From JAAZNO01 sp964508025 (lineage in GTDB: Bacteria; Chloroflexota; Anaerolineae; B4-G1; SLSP01): a stretch of DNA of 64,000 bases. Positions 55,392 through 63,846 of this stretch are shown here, piece after piece. Position 1 is the first letter of the stretch; the number at the start of each line of letters is the position of its first letter. The notes under the pieces were generated by a model. That model worked only from the letters and a program-made list of their open reading frames with translations. It was not told the DNA's origin and did not search any database. The DNA is taken from positions 76,709 to 140,708 of the forward strand of contig CAZDSF010000001.1 in assembly GCA_964508025.1 (NCBI GenBank), read 5' to 3'. A program made the position numbers and the translations under genes.

Positions 55392-57287
55392 TTATGACTC
55401 TGCCAAAACGATGATTTTCGCGTCGGCGGTAAAGCGGAGCTCCTCTGATTTCCGTGGATTTGTATGCACGCCATAGGCTTGCGTCGGATCGTAGGCTTGC
55501 GCCATGCAGCGGAAGCCGAGCACGGTCTGCCCCCGGCGGCGGGCCGCTTCGACGATGGTGGCAAAACTGACTGGCTTGCCGATCTGCACATAATCCGTGA
55601 TCGGTTTGAGGTAGACCTCGGAGCCGGCGGGATCGAAGAGATCGGTGAAGACAGCATACAGGGCGGGATTCTCGCTCAGCTGTGAGAGCATCAGGCTGAT
55701 GAGGTGGTCGCTCACGATGAAATCATCCACGTTGGCGATCTCAGCCAGCGCGCGGTTGCGCAGGTCGAGCATCTCGCTGACGATGGAGAAGGTTGCCCCA
55801 GTTCCCTCGGCGATGTCGCGCAGATGGAGCAGGGTGATGAGGGTGCGCGCGTCGGAGGCTTGCACGCTCAGACCCGTATCCGCCAGCACGATAACGTGAT
55901 CGTAGGTTTCGATCTGGAGGGTATTGAGCAAGACGCGGTCGGTGGTATCGCCGGCATGAAAATCCACTTCCAGGTGTTTGCGCGCGCGACATTGGTGGAT
56001 GGCGGTCTCGTGGACATCGTGCGCCACGATGGTGAGGGTCGAGCCGGGGGCGACGTAGTGATCCAGTTCCCCCACCACGATGGCGGCATACTCGTTCCAT
56101 CCCAGGATCAGGTTTCGCTCCGGGGTGGTCGGCGCGCAGGCGGTATCGGCCTCGATCAGCGCTTCCTGGATGGGCGGCGCGGCAGTTGCCAGGTGAATGG
56201 TATCATCATCAGCGGAGATGAAGATGAGCTGATCGCCCGGCGCCAGGCGCGTGTCCATCGGTGGGTTGAGATGCACGCGTTGGTCTGCCGCGAAGATGCC
56301 GATGACGGTGGACTCCTCATACGCATTGAGGGTCTCGCCGAAGGTTTTGCCGATCAACGCCGGTTCTGCCTTGAAGTAGATCTCATCTCCACTGAAGCCC
56401 AGCAGCTCCGTGTAGACAACGGAGAGGCCCGATTGGCGCGAGGTTTGCGCCGTGACGCGGGCGATGATATCCCCCACGAGCAGCGTGCTCAGGTGATCGC
56501 GCCGTCCGATCATCTGCATGACCGGCAGGTTCTTCCTGTCGCTGATTTGGGTGACGATGTTGTAGGGTTTGGCATGACGTTGCGGATGGTTGGTGATGGC
56601 GAGCACGGTTTTGATGACAAAAGTATCGGGATGTTCCTCGGCGGGCGGCAACACGATGATGGCGCGGGCTGTGTGTGGGCTGGCGATTTCCAGGTCGGTG
56701 GGATCTGTAGGGCTGCCAGAGCGACAGATGATGCGGGTATTGCGGGTCTTGGGCGTGCGCGAGCGAATCTCATCCTCCATTTCCACCTTATCCACATCCG
56801 CCAGGATCACAATGGCAGAGCGCTTCTGGTTGGCATTGGCTTCGATCAGCTCCTCCAGGATGGTGAAGATCTGGGGCGACCAGCCGAGGATAACGGTGTG
56901 TTCTTGCTCCAACACCAGCGAACGGCCCTTGCGCAGCTCCTCCAGCTTGCTCTCCACGCCGCTGCCGAGCACGCCGATGAGCGCTGAGACGAAGAAGACG
57001 CCGCCCAGGGTCACGCCCAGCATCACCAGGCGGAACGCCGCGCCGGTATCGCCGCCCATCGTGCCGGCGTCGAGCGTGCGCATCAGGCTTTCCCAGGCAG
57101 CTTCGCCAAGGCTGAGCGTCTCGCCGCCATCCTGCGTGATGCCAAACAGACTCAGCGCCGCGGCTGCCGCCATGATGAGAACAAATGATAGCGCGAACAG
57201 CGTCCCGATCATCGCGGGCGTCCCCGCTGCCATCAAATTGTCGAAGGCGTATTGCCAGCGCTGCTTTAGGGTGGGTTTATAGGACAT
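55392..57287 (-). CDS. CASTOR/POLLUX/SYM8-type ion channel with RCK-like domains
   Basis: 631 aa. A first helix (residues about 22-48), a pore segment 'SLMRTLDAGTMGGDTG' (about 67-82), a second helix 'RLVMLGVTLGGVFFVSALIGVLGSGVESKLEEL', then two TrkA-N-like Rossmann regions ('EQEHTVILGWSPQIFTILEELIEAN', 'RNLILGWNEYAAIVVGELDHY') each followed by a regulatory part. Relatives are Ca2+-gated cation channels. The gene starts 6 nt after the amidohydrolase stop without a clear ribosome site, suggesting translational coupling. Confidence 0.9.
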   Translation of the reverse strand: MSYKPTLKQRWQYAFDNLMAAGTPAMIGTLFALSFVLIMAAAAALSLFGITQDGGETLSLGEAAWESLMRTLDAGTMGGDTGAAFRLVMLGVTLGGVFFVSALIGVLGSGVESKLEELRKGRSLVLEQEHTVILGWSPQIFTILEELIEANANQKRSAIVILADVDKVEMEDEIRSRTPKTRNTRIICRSGSPTDPTDLEIASPHTARAIIVLPPAEEHPDTFVIKTVLAITNHPQRHAKPYNIVTQISDRKNLPVMQMIGRRDHLSTLLVGDIIARVTAQTSRQSGLSVVYTELLGFSGDEIYFKAEPALIGKTFGETLNAYEESTVIGIFAADQRVHLNPPMDTRLAPGDQLIFISADDDTIHLATAAPPIQEALIEADTACAPTTPERNLILGWNEYAAIVVGELDHYVAPGSTLTIVAHDVHETAIHQCRARKHLEVDFHAGDTTDRVLLNTLQIETYDHVIVLADTGLSVQASDARTLITLLHLRDIAEGTGATFSIVSEMLDLRNRALAEIANVDDFIVSDHLISLMLSQLSENPALYAVFTDLFDPAGSEVYLKPITDYVQIGKPVSFATIVEAARRRGQTVLGFRCMAQAYDPTQAYGVHTNPRKSEELRFTADAKIIVLAES

Positions 57288-57293
57288 GCGACT

Positions 57294-58625
57294 TCACGCC
57301 CCATACGCCCGCAGGGAGCTCATCGGCTTGCCCACCATGCGGAAGGCGCGACGTTCGGCTTCCCAGCGGATGCGCTCGATATCCAGCGTGAGGAATTCGC
57401 CCTGGCGATAGAGCAGCCGCCCGTCGCACCAGACGTAGGCCACATCGCCTGGATGCGCGGTGTAGACGACGCCCGCTGCCAGGTCGTGCCGGGGAATCCA
57501 GTGCGGCGCGGTGGTATCCAGCAGCAACAGGTCAGCGGAGCGCCCCGGCGCAAGGACGCCGCTTTCGGGGAAGCCCAGCGCCGCCGCCGAGACCTGCGCC
57601 GTCATGCGAAGCAACTGCGTGCGGGGCAGGGCTTCGGGATCGAGCCGGGCGCCTTTCCAGTGCAGCCCCGTGAGGCGCAGGATCTCCAGCATGTTGAAAT
57701 CGCTGTTGGAGGCGGGGCCGTCGGTCGCCAGCCCCACGCGCATTCCGTGCGCGAGCATCTCCGGCAGCGGGGGCATCTCCATGCCGAGCTTCTGGTAGGT
57801 CTTGGGCGCGTGCGCCACGTGAGCGCCCTTCGCGGCGAGGAGCGCCATATCCTCTGGCGTGGCGGCGTTGCAGTGCGCTAACAGCGCGGGGCGGGGCAGA
57901 TCGAGCAGCCCTAGTCCGGCGACGTAAGCCGGCGGCGTGAGGCCGTAGCGCGCCAGCGAGTTGCGCACCTGCTCGCTGGATTCGCTCAGGTGGAAGTGCG
58001 CCCCCACGCCCACGCGCTCCGCCTCGGCGACGAAGCGCCGCAGCACGTCGGTGGGCGTCATGTACGGCGAGTGCGGTCCCATCGTCGTGTGGATGCGCCC
58101 CTCGGCGGCGCCATTCCACGCCTCGACGAAGGCCACGGTCTCCTCGAAAGAGACGCCGCCGACCTCCTTGTCATCGCCGATGCCGAAGTGGCACCAGGCG
58201 AGCAGCGCCTTCATGCCGCTCTCCTCGACCACCGACGCGACCTTGTCCATCCAGAAGTAGTGATCGCCGAAGCCGACCGTGCCGCTGCGGAGCATTTCGG
58301 CGGCGGCGAGGGCCGCGCCCCACGTCACATCCTCGGCTTCGAGGGCCGACTCTGCGACCCAGATCTTCTCATTGAGCCAGCGGTCGAAGGGGAGGTCCTC
58401 CGCCCAACCGCGTTCCAACGTCATCGGCGCGTGGCAGTGGGCGTTGAAGAACGCGGGCAACGCGACCCGCTCGCGCCCATCAATCACCTCATCGGGCGCG
58501 AAATCCGGCGGCGCCTGCCCCACGGCGAGAATGCGCTTGCCTTCCAGCGCGATGTCAATCCCGGTAAGGATGCGATCCTCCGCGTCGAGGGTAATGGCAG
58601 TGGTATTCTTGATCAGTGTGCGCAT
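57294..58625 (-). CDS. MTA/SAH-deaminase-like amidohydrolase
   Basis: 443 aa: 'FFNAHCHAPMTLERGWAEDLPFDRWLNEKIWVAES' (family signature with His-x-His), 'GVGAHFHLSESSEQV' His, 'ALLAHCNAATPEDM' His, 'GLATDGPASNSDFNMLEILRL' Asp, 'APGRSADLLLLDT'. It is closest by eye to 5-methylthioadenosine/S-adenosylhomocysteine deaminases. AGGAG lies 5 nt before ATG 58625; a longer start at 58694 lacks a site. The ion channel gene follows at once. Confidence 0.9.
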   Translation of the reverse strand: MRTLIKNTTAITLDAEDRILTGIDIALEGKRILAVGQAPPDFAPDEVIDGRERVALPAFFNAHCHAPMTLERGWAEDLPFDRWLNEKIWVAESALEAEDVTWGAALAAAEMLRSGTVGFGDHYFWMDKVASVVEESGMKALLAWCHFGIGDDKEVGGVSFEETVAFVEAWNGAAEGRIHTTMGPHSPYMTPTDVLRRFVAEAERVGVGAHFHLSESSEQVRNSLARYGLTPPAYVAGLGLLDLPRPALLAHCNAATPEDMALLAAKGAHVAHAPKTYQKLGMEMPPLPEMLAHGMRVGLATDGPASNSDFNMLEILRLTGLHWKGARLDPEALPRTQLLRMTAQVSAAALGFPESGVLAPGRSADLLLLDTTAPHWIPRHDLAAGVVYTAHPGDVAYVWCDGRLLYRQGEFLTLDIERIRWEAERRAFRMVGKPMSSLRAYGA

Positions 58626-58710
58626 GGCTTCTCCTATCATGGTAAAAGGTGAGCAGTGAGTAGGTGCGTCGTCTAAGCGCGGCAACCGGCTCACTGTTTT
58701 TATAACGGTT

Positions 58711-58905
58711 GGACGCAGATGAACGCAGATGAACGCAGATGAACGCAGATGAACGCAGATAAACGCGGATCAAACATAAAGTTATAAAAATCTGCGCAAT
58801 CTGCGTTACCTGGACGCAGATGAACGTGGATTCGCGCCAAACATAGAGTTATGAAAATCTGCGAAATCTGTGTCATCTGCGCGATCTGCGTTACCTGGAC
58901 GCAAG
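58711..58905. repeat. Tandemly duplicated 'acgcagatga' stem-loop element
   Basis: Unit 1 (58711-58811): six ACGCAGATGA-type words, a loop AACATAAAGTTATAAAAATC, then TGCGCAATCTGCGTTACC. Unit 2 (58812-58896) repeats the plan with loop AACATAGAGTTATGAAAATC and the same TGCGTTACCT end; GGACGC starts a third copy. It fills most of the 350-nt gap between divergent genes; no gene is seen there. Confidence 0.8.
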
Positions 58906-58975
58906 TGTAATCCCAAAAAGGCAAAAGGGCAACTTTGTGGTTGCCAACGGCCTGGGGTGGGGTATAACCTGAACT

Positions 58976-61900
58976 ATGGGTACCTTCACGCATTTGCACG
59001 TCCATTCCCGCTACACGTTGCTCGGCGCGACGCCCTCGGTCGAGGCGCTTGCCGCGCGGGCGGCGGCGGAGGGGATGACGCATCTGGCCCTCACCGATAC
59101 GTTGGCGCTCTACGGCGCGGCGGCGTTTTCGCGCGCCTGCCAGCGTATGGGCGTGCAGCCCATCCTCGGCATGACGGTGCCCCTCGCCTGGCCCGCCGAC
59201 CTGCCGCCGATTCCCGGCAGCGAGACGCCGGGCTTGCTCGTCTTGCTGGCGACCGGCCCGGAGGGGTATCGCTCCCTGTGCCGGCTCTCCTCGCTGGCGC
59301 AGGGACGCGCCGACCGCGAGGCGTTCTGTCAGCGCGGGCTGTCGCTGGCGAGCTTGCAGGCGCATACCGCCGGCGTGATCGCGCTTTCCGGCGGGCGGCG
59401 CGGCTGGATCGAGCGCGGCATCCGCGCCGGGGCCGAGTCGAGTGCGCATCGCATCGCCGCGCGGCTGGCAGGGCTTTTCGAGGAGCGCTTCCATCTGAGC
59501 CTGGAGCTGCACACGGCTGCAGACGAAGCCGTGGCCCGGCAGGTGACGCGGCTGGCGGCGCGCCTGGGCGTGCCTACCGTCGCCGTGCAGCCGGTGTACA
59601 GCCTGGGGCCGGAGGATAAGCCCCGCCTGCGCCTGCTGGCTGCGATCCGCTGCAATTGCCTGCTCGAGGCTGTGCCATCGGAAGCGCTGCCCGATGGCGG
59701 CGATCCCGTCGTGGAGGTGCACTGGCTTTCGCCGCAGGCCGTGAGCGCGCGTTTTGCCGCTTTCCCCGAAGCCATGGCGCGCGCGGGCGCGCTGGCTGCG
59801 CTGTGCGCGCCCGCTTTGCCCACGGGTGAGCGTATATGGCCCGCGTATCCTCTCCCCGCCCAGACCACACCCAAAATGGCACTCACTGCGGATGCGCAGG
59901 CGGGGTTTGCGGCCCGCTTTGGAGAGGCGGCGTCTGCCGCTGCCCGCGTGCGTTTGGAGCGCGAGCTCGATGTTATCTGCCGACACGGCTACGCGCCGCT
60001 CTTTCTCGTCGTCGCCGATATCGTCCGCTACGCCCGCGAGCGCGAGATTCCCGTGAGCACGCGCGGCAGCGTGGCGAATTCGCTCGTGGCGTACTGCCTG
60101 GGGATCACGACAGTGGATCCAATCGCCCATGACCTGCTCTTTGAGCGGTTCCTCAGTCCTGCACGCCATGATCCGCCGGATATTGACCTGGATTTTTGCA
60201 GCCGCCGCCGCGACGCGGTGCTCGATTATGTGCGCCGCACCTACGGCGCGGAACGGGTGGCCCTGGTGGGCGCGCTGAACACGTTACAGCTCCGCTCGGC
60301 GGCGCGTGAGGCGGCCAAAGCCCACGGGCTTGAAGAAAGCGCGCTCAAGGCGTTGCTGGCAGCCCTGCCGCGCTGGTCGCATCGCCGCTGGGCGCGGGAT
60401 GAGCGCCCGCCGGAAGAGGTTGTCGCCGCCATCGAGGATCCGCGCCTGCGGGAGGTAGCCCGCGCTGCGTACAGCATCACCGACTTTCCCGATCATCTCA
60501 GCGTCCACGCGGGCGGCATCGTGGTGACGTCCGGCCCGCTCACCGATTACCTGCCGCTGCAATGGTCGCCCAAGGGCTTCCTCGTCACGCAATTCGATCA
60601 CACCGATGTAGAGGCGGTCGGCGTCGCCAAGATGGATCTGCTGGGCGTGCGGGCGCTGACGGTGCTGAGCGACGCGGCGGAGCTGGTGCGCCGCGACAGC
60701 GATCCTGATTTTCGGCTGTCGCAGATTCCCCTGGATGACCCGCAGACGGCGGCGCTGCTGGCGCGGGGGGATACCATCGGCGTCTTCCAGTGCGATTCCG
60801 AAGGCGCTCGCCGCACGCTGTGCAAGCTGCGGGCGCGGACGGTGGCCGATCTGGCGATTGCGAACGCTTTTTTCAAGCCGGGCCCCGCCACCGGCGGGAT
60901 GGCTGAGGCTTTCGTGCGTCGCTATCGTGGGCAGGAGCGGGTGACCTATCTCCATCCCGCCCTGGCGCCGATTCTCGGCCCGACCAAGGGCGTGCTGATC
61001 TTTCAGGAGCAGATTCTGCGGGTGGCGACGGAGATCGCGGGGCTGAGCTGGGCGCAGGCGGATCATCTGCGGCGGGGGATGAGCAAAATGAACCCGGAGG
61101 TCATGGCGCAGATGCAGCGCGACTTCGAGGCTGGCTGCCAGCGTCCGCCGCCCGCCGGCCCAGGTTTCACCGCCGAGCAGGCGCAGCGTCTGTGGCAGCA
61201 GGTGGCGGTCTTCGCAGGCTACGGCTTCAATCAGGGGCACGCTACGGCTTACGCTGATGTGAGCTACCGTTCCGCCTACCTCAAGGCGCACTGGCCGGCG
61301 GCTTTTTTCTGTGCGCGCTTGCAGGATTGGGGCGGTTATCATCATCCGGCGGTGTACATGGCGGAGGCGGTGCGCTGGGGCATTGACGTGCGCCCGCCGC
61401 ACGTCAATCACAGCCTGGAGAAAGCCGCGCTGGCATGGGAGGGGGCGCAGCCCGTCATTTGGCTGGGACTGGGCCTGATCCGCGACCTGCGGGAGCGTTC
61501 GGCGGCGGCGTTGATCGCGGCGCGATCTGCGGGCGCCTTTGCCGGATTGCGGGACTTGCTGGCGCGCGTGTCGCTACAGACGCCGGAGATCGTGCATCTG
61601 ATTCAGGCGGGCGCGCTCGCTGGCTTTGGCGCCAGCCGGGCGGCGCTGCTCGCGGAGCTGCGCGACATTCGCCGGGCGGGCAGCGCGCAGCAATTGCCGC
61701 TGCTGGCCCTGGAATCCGCCGTGACGCCGGAGACGGCAACGCAACGCCTGGCGTGGGAGCGCGCGGTGATGGGGTACCCGCTCGGCACGCTGCAAACGCT
61801 GTTGCCGCAGCTGCGCGAGGTCCACACGGGCGTGCTGCCGCTGGCGGCGCTGCCCGAACGGCAGCGCGCGTGGATGGCGGGGGTGCGCCTTCCGGGGTGG

Positions 61901-62092
61901 AGTCGCGGGCCGGATTTCTTCCTCTGGGATGGCGCGACGTGGCTGCTGACGAAGCTCGGGGGCAAACAGCCCTTGCCGCCCGCGTGGGAGCCGCTTCTCG
62001 TCACCGGCATCCGCCAGACCGATGGCTGGGGCATGACGTGGGTGCAGGTGGAGACGTGGACGGTGGTAGGCAGTAGGGCAGTAGGGGGGTAG
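58976..62092 (+). CDS. dnaE: DnaE-type DNA polymerase III alpha subunit (short, DnaE2-like)
   Basis: 1038 aa, near the length of error-prone DnaE2. The PHP domain begins 'FTHLHVHSRYTLL', but the usual Asp-His of the next motif is 'LTDTLALYG', so one metal ligand is lost. The polymerase site has Asp402/Asp404/Asp406 region 'DPPDIDLDF' and Asp554 in 'AKMDLLGVRALTVL'. 'GFNQGHATAYADVSYRSAYLKAHWPAAF' and 'IDVRPPHVNHS' mark the fingers and C-terminal helices; the last part is an OB-like region. No ImuA/ImuB genes are nearby. The C-terminal residues come from a 'gtagggcagtaggg' repeat. Confidence 0.9.
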   Translation: MGTFTHLHVHSRYTLLGATPSVEALAARAAAEGMTHLALTDTLALYGAAAFSRACQRMGVQPILGMTVPLAWPADLPPIPGSETPGLLVLLATGPEGYRSLCRLSSLAQGRADREAFCQRGLSLASLQAHTAGVIALSGGRRGWIERGIRAGAESSAHRIAARLAGLFEERFHLSLELHTAADEAVARQVTRLAARLGVPTVAVQPVYSLGPEDKPRLRLLAAIRCNCLLEAVPSEALPDGGDPVVEVHWLSPQAVSARFAAFPEAMARAGALAALCAPALPTGERIWPAYPLPAQTTPKMALTADAQAGFAARFGEAASAAARVRLERELDVICRHGYAPLFLVVADIVRYAREREIPVSTRGSVANSLVAYCLGITTVDPIAHDLLFERFLSPARHDPPDIDLDFCSRRRDAVLDYVRRTYGAERVALVGALNTLQLRSAAREAAKAHGLEESALKALLAALPRWSHRRWARDERPPEEVVAAIEDPRLREVARAAYSITDFPDHLSVHAGGIVVTSGPLTDYLPLQWSPKGFLVTQFDHTDVEAVGVAKMDLLGVRALTVLSDAAELVRRDSDPDFRLSQIPLDDPQTAALLARGDTIGVFQCDSEGARRTLCKLRARTVADLAIANAFFKPGPATGGMAEAFVRRYRGQERVTYLHPALAPILGPTKGVLIFQEQILRVATEIAGLSWAQADHLRRGMSKMNPEVMAQMQRDFEAGCQRPPPAGPGFTAEQAQRLWQQVAVFAGYGFNQGHATAYADVSYRSAYLKAHWPAAFFCARLQDWGGYHHPAVYMAEAVRWGIDVRPPHVNHSLEKAALAWEGAQPVIWLGLGLIRDLRERSAAALIAARSAGAFAGLRDLLARVSLQTPEIVHLIQAGALAGFGASRAALLAELRDIRRAGSAQQLPLLALESAVTPETATQRLAWERAVMGYPLGTLQTLLPQLREVHTGVLPLAALPERQRAWMAGVRLPGWSRGPDFFLWDGATWLLTKLGGKQPLPPAWEPLLVTGIRQTDGWGMTWVQVETWTVVGSRAVGG

Positions 62093-62220
62093 GGTAGTAG
62101 GGGAGTAGGAAGTAGGAAAGTAGCGCATTGACGTAGCGGCGCACCAGCGAGCTGCTCTTACTCCCTTACTCCTTTACTCCTTTACTCCTTTACTCCTTTA
62201 CTCCCTTACTCCCTACTTCC
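62070..62220. repeat. 'gtaggg(g)agtagg' / 'ctcctttact' long inverted spacer
   Basis: GTAGGGCAGTAGGGGGGTAG and similar words run on one side (through the DnaE stop); on the other side are five TTTACTCC copies and TACTCCCTACTTCCC. The sides are complementary and lie between convergent genes, so both transcripts end in a long hairpin. Confidence 0.8.
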
Positions 62221-62222
62221 CG

Positions 62223-62891
62223 TCAAGCCATCGCCATCAAGAACTGGGCCACGGTGGTCGGAATGTCGCCGTCGGTGGGGATGCCTGCCCAGTTATCGCC
62301 GGGCCGCACCAGATTCACCACCACCAGCCCCGCGCCGTTGAAGATGGCGCTGCGTGATTCCTTCAGGTCAATGCCGCCAGCGGCGCCGATGAAGATATCG
62401 TACTTGCTCCGCAGCCGGTTGATGTGGCGATACTGGATCATCTTGCCCCGGCTGGACTCTTCGTCGCGGCCCCGGTGGAGGATGACGACATCGGGCGGGC
62501 GGCGCAGGGGGCGCACCACGGCGAGGGGATCGCGCACGCCGATCATGTCAATCATCGAGAGCATGCCCAGGTTGGCGCAGTGCGTCACGAAGAGATCCAG
62601 CGTTTCCGTGGGGGAGCTGCCCAGCGCGGTGATGCCCGTGGCCCCGGCGGCCCGCGCCATCTCCACCTCGCCTGCCGCGCCGTCGGCGATCTTCATGTCG
62701 GCGATGACCTGCCCTTTCCACAGGGCGCGCATCATGCGGATGCCGGTCATCCCCTCGCGTTTGATGAAGGGCGTCCCCGCTTCGATGAAAATCCGCTCGT
62801 TGAAGGGAATGCGCGGTACCGCCCGCTGCACCAGCGCCAGGTCATAGTTGAAGGCGAGCTGCAAATACCGGATGTTGTTGTCAAGCATCAC
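62223..62891 (-). CDS. OMP decarboxylase/HUMPS-fold protein (hexulose-6-phosphate synthase-like)
   Basis: 222 aa. The suprafamily catalytic D-x-K-x-x-D is present as 'VIADMKIADGAAGEVEMA'. Further parts: 'IPFNERIFIEAGTPFIKREGM', 'GATGITALGSSPTETLDLFV', 'FIGAAGGIDLKESRSAIFNGAGLVVVNLV'. It resembles 3-hexulose-6-phosphate synthase and 3-keto-gulonate-6-phosphate decarboxylase more than PyrF, but no isomerase partner lies beside it. The start is uncertain (tandem ATGs at 62891 and 62888, no strong ribosome site); it is probably coupled to the stomatin gene 6 nt upstream. Confidence 0.8.
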   Translation of the reverse strand: MMLDNNIRYLQLAFNYDLALVQRAVPRIPFNERIFIEAGTPFIKREGMTGIRMMRALWKGQVIADMKIADGAAGEVEMARAAGATGITALGSSPTETLDLFVTHCANLGMLSMIDMIGVRDPLAVVRPLRRPPDVVILHRGRDEESSRGKMIQYRHINRLRSKYDIFIGAAGGIDLKESRSAIFNGAGLVVVNLVRPGDNWAGIPTDGDIPTTVAQFLMAMA

Positions 62892-62897
62892 GGCGCT

Positions 62898-63677
62898 TTA
62901 CTCTTTCTCCGTCAACACCCCCAACATCTTGCCGAAATCCGACGGTACGAAGAGCACAATCTTCTCCGAAGGATCGGCGGCGATGTCGCGGAGCGTCTGG
63001 AGCGTGCGCAGGTGCAGCGCCGCCGGGCTGTTGGCGAGGTTGGCGGCAGCCTGGCGTAGATTCTCCGAGGCGGTGAGCTCGCCTTGGGAGTTGATGATCA
63101 TGGCGCGGCGTTCGCGCTCGGCTTCGGCCTGCTTCGCCATGGCGCGTTTCATCTCGGCGGGAAGTTCAACTTCTTGGATTTTGATCGCTTCCACGTCTAC
63201 GCCCCAACCGCTGGTCTCAGTGTCTACGATGTTGCGGATGCTATCGGCGATTTGCTCGCGCTCGGTGAGGACGAAGTCCATTTCAGCGTTGCCGATCACA
63301 TCGCGCAACGCGGCTTGGGTGTACTGGCGCACCGCGAAGACGTGATCCTCGATTTTGATGATGACGGCTTCGGGATCCACCACCCGGAAGTACACGACCG
63401 CGTTGACCAGCATGGGGATGTTATCGCGGGTCATCACTTCTTGCCGGGGAATATCGGCGGTCTTGATGCGCATATCCACCTTGCGCAGCGTTTGGATGAT
63501 GGGGATGATGAACGTGAGGCCCGGTTCGCGTGTGCCTACGTACTTTCCCAATTGGAAGACAACGCCGCGCTCATATTGGTAAATGATGCGGATGGCTCGC
63601 AAGACGAGCGTGATGAGGATGAACCCTAGCGGTAGAATGCCGCAACCCAGGATGGCGAAAATCGTATCACCTGACAT
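62898..63677 (-). CDS. SPFH/stomatin-like (slipin) membrane protein
   Basis: 259 aa: one N-terminal hydrophobic helix (residues about 4-28), then 'RIIYQYERGVVFQLGKYVGTREPGLTFIIPIIQTLRKVDMR', the slipin signature, 'TRDNIPMLVNAVVYFRVVDPEAV', 'ETSGWGVDVEAIKIQEVELPAEMKRAMAKQAEAERERRAMIIN', and a coiled-coil tail. It organises membrane domains and often pairs with an NfeD protease, which is not seen here. AGGAG lies 7 nt before ATG 63677; the ORF start at 63791 lacks a site. Confidence 0.92.
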   Translation of the reverse strand: MSGDTIFAILGCGILPLGFILITLVLRAIRIIYQYERGVVFQLGKYVGTREPGLTFIIPIIQTLRKVDMRIKTADIPRQEVMTRDNIPMLVNAVVYFRVVDPEAVIIKIEDHVFAVRQYTQAALRDVIGNAEMDFVLTEREQIADSIRNIVDTETSGWGVDVEAIKIQEVELPAEMKRAMAKQAEAERERRAMIINSQGELTASENLRQAAANLANSPAALHLRTLQTLRDIAADPSEKIVLFVPSDFGKMLGVLTEKE

Positions 63678-63732
63678 GGAGCAACTCCTTTCATGGCTGG
63701 AAATTGGGCGCTGTTGGTGCAAACGCACTCTC

Positions 63733-63761
63733 ATTATAAGCCCGGATTCATGGAATGACCA
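63733..63761 (-). promoter_or_regulatory. Probable promoter of the stomatin gene
   Basis: Minus strand TGGTCA (63761-63756), 17-nt spacer, TATAAT (63738-63733), 56 nt before the ATG. Confidence 0.6.
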
Positions 63762-63771
63762 GCGGGGGCAT

Positions 63772-63799
63772 TTGCTCCGCCTGGTATCCATGCTACACT
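63772..63799 (+). promoter_or_regulatory. Possible plus-strand promoter
   Basis: TTGCTC (63772-63777), 16-nt spacer, TACACT (63794-63799). It points toward the partial reading frame at the window end. Moderate match only. Confidence 0.4.
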
Positions 63800-63846
63800 A
63801 CGCTGGCTTTGGGCGAGGGATAAAAGCCTGAGAGGGGTACTGCAAA

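Noticed and set aside
62160..62215. CRISPR-like regular TTTACTCC repeats
   Set aside because: The unit is 10 bp without spacers; it is one arm of a simple inverted repeat.
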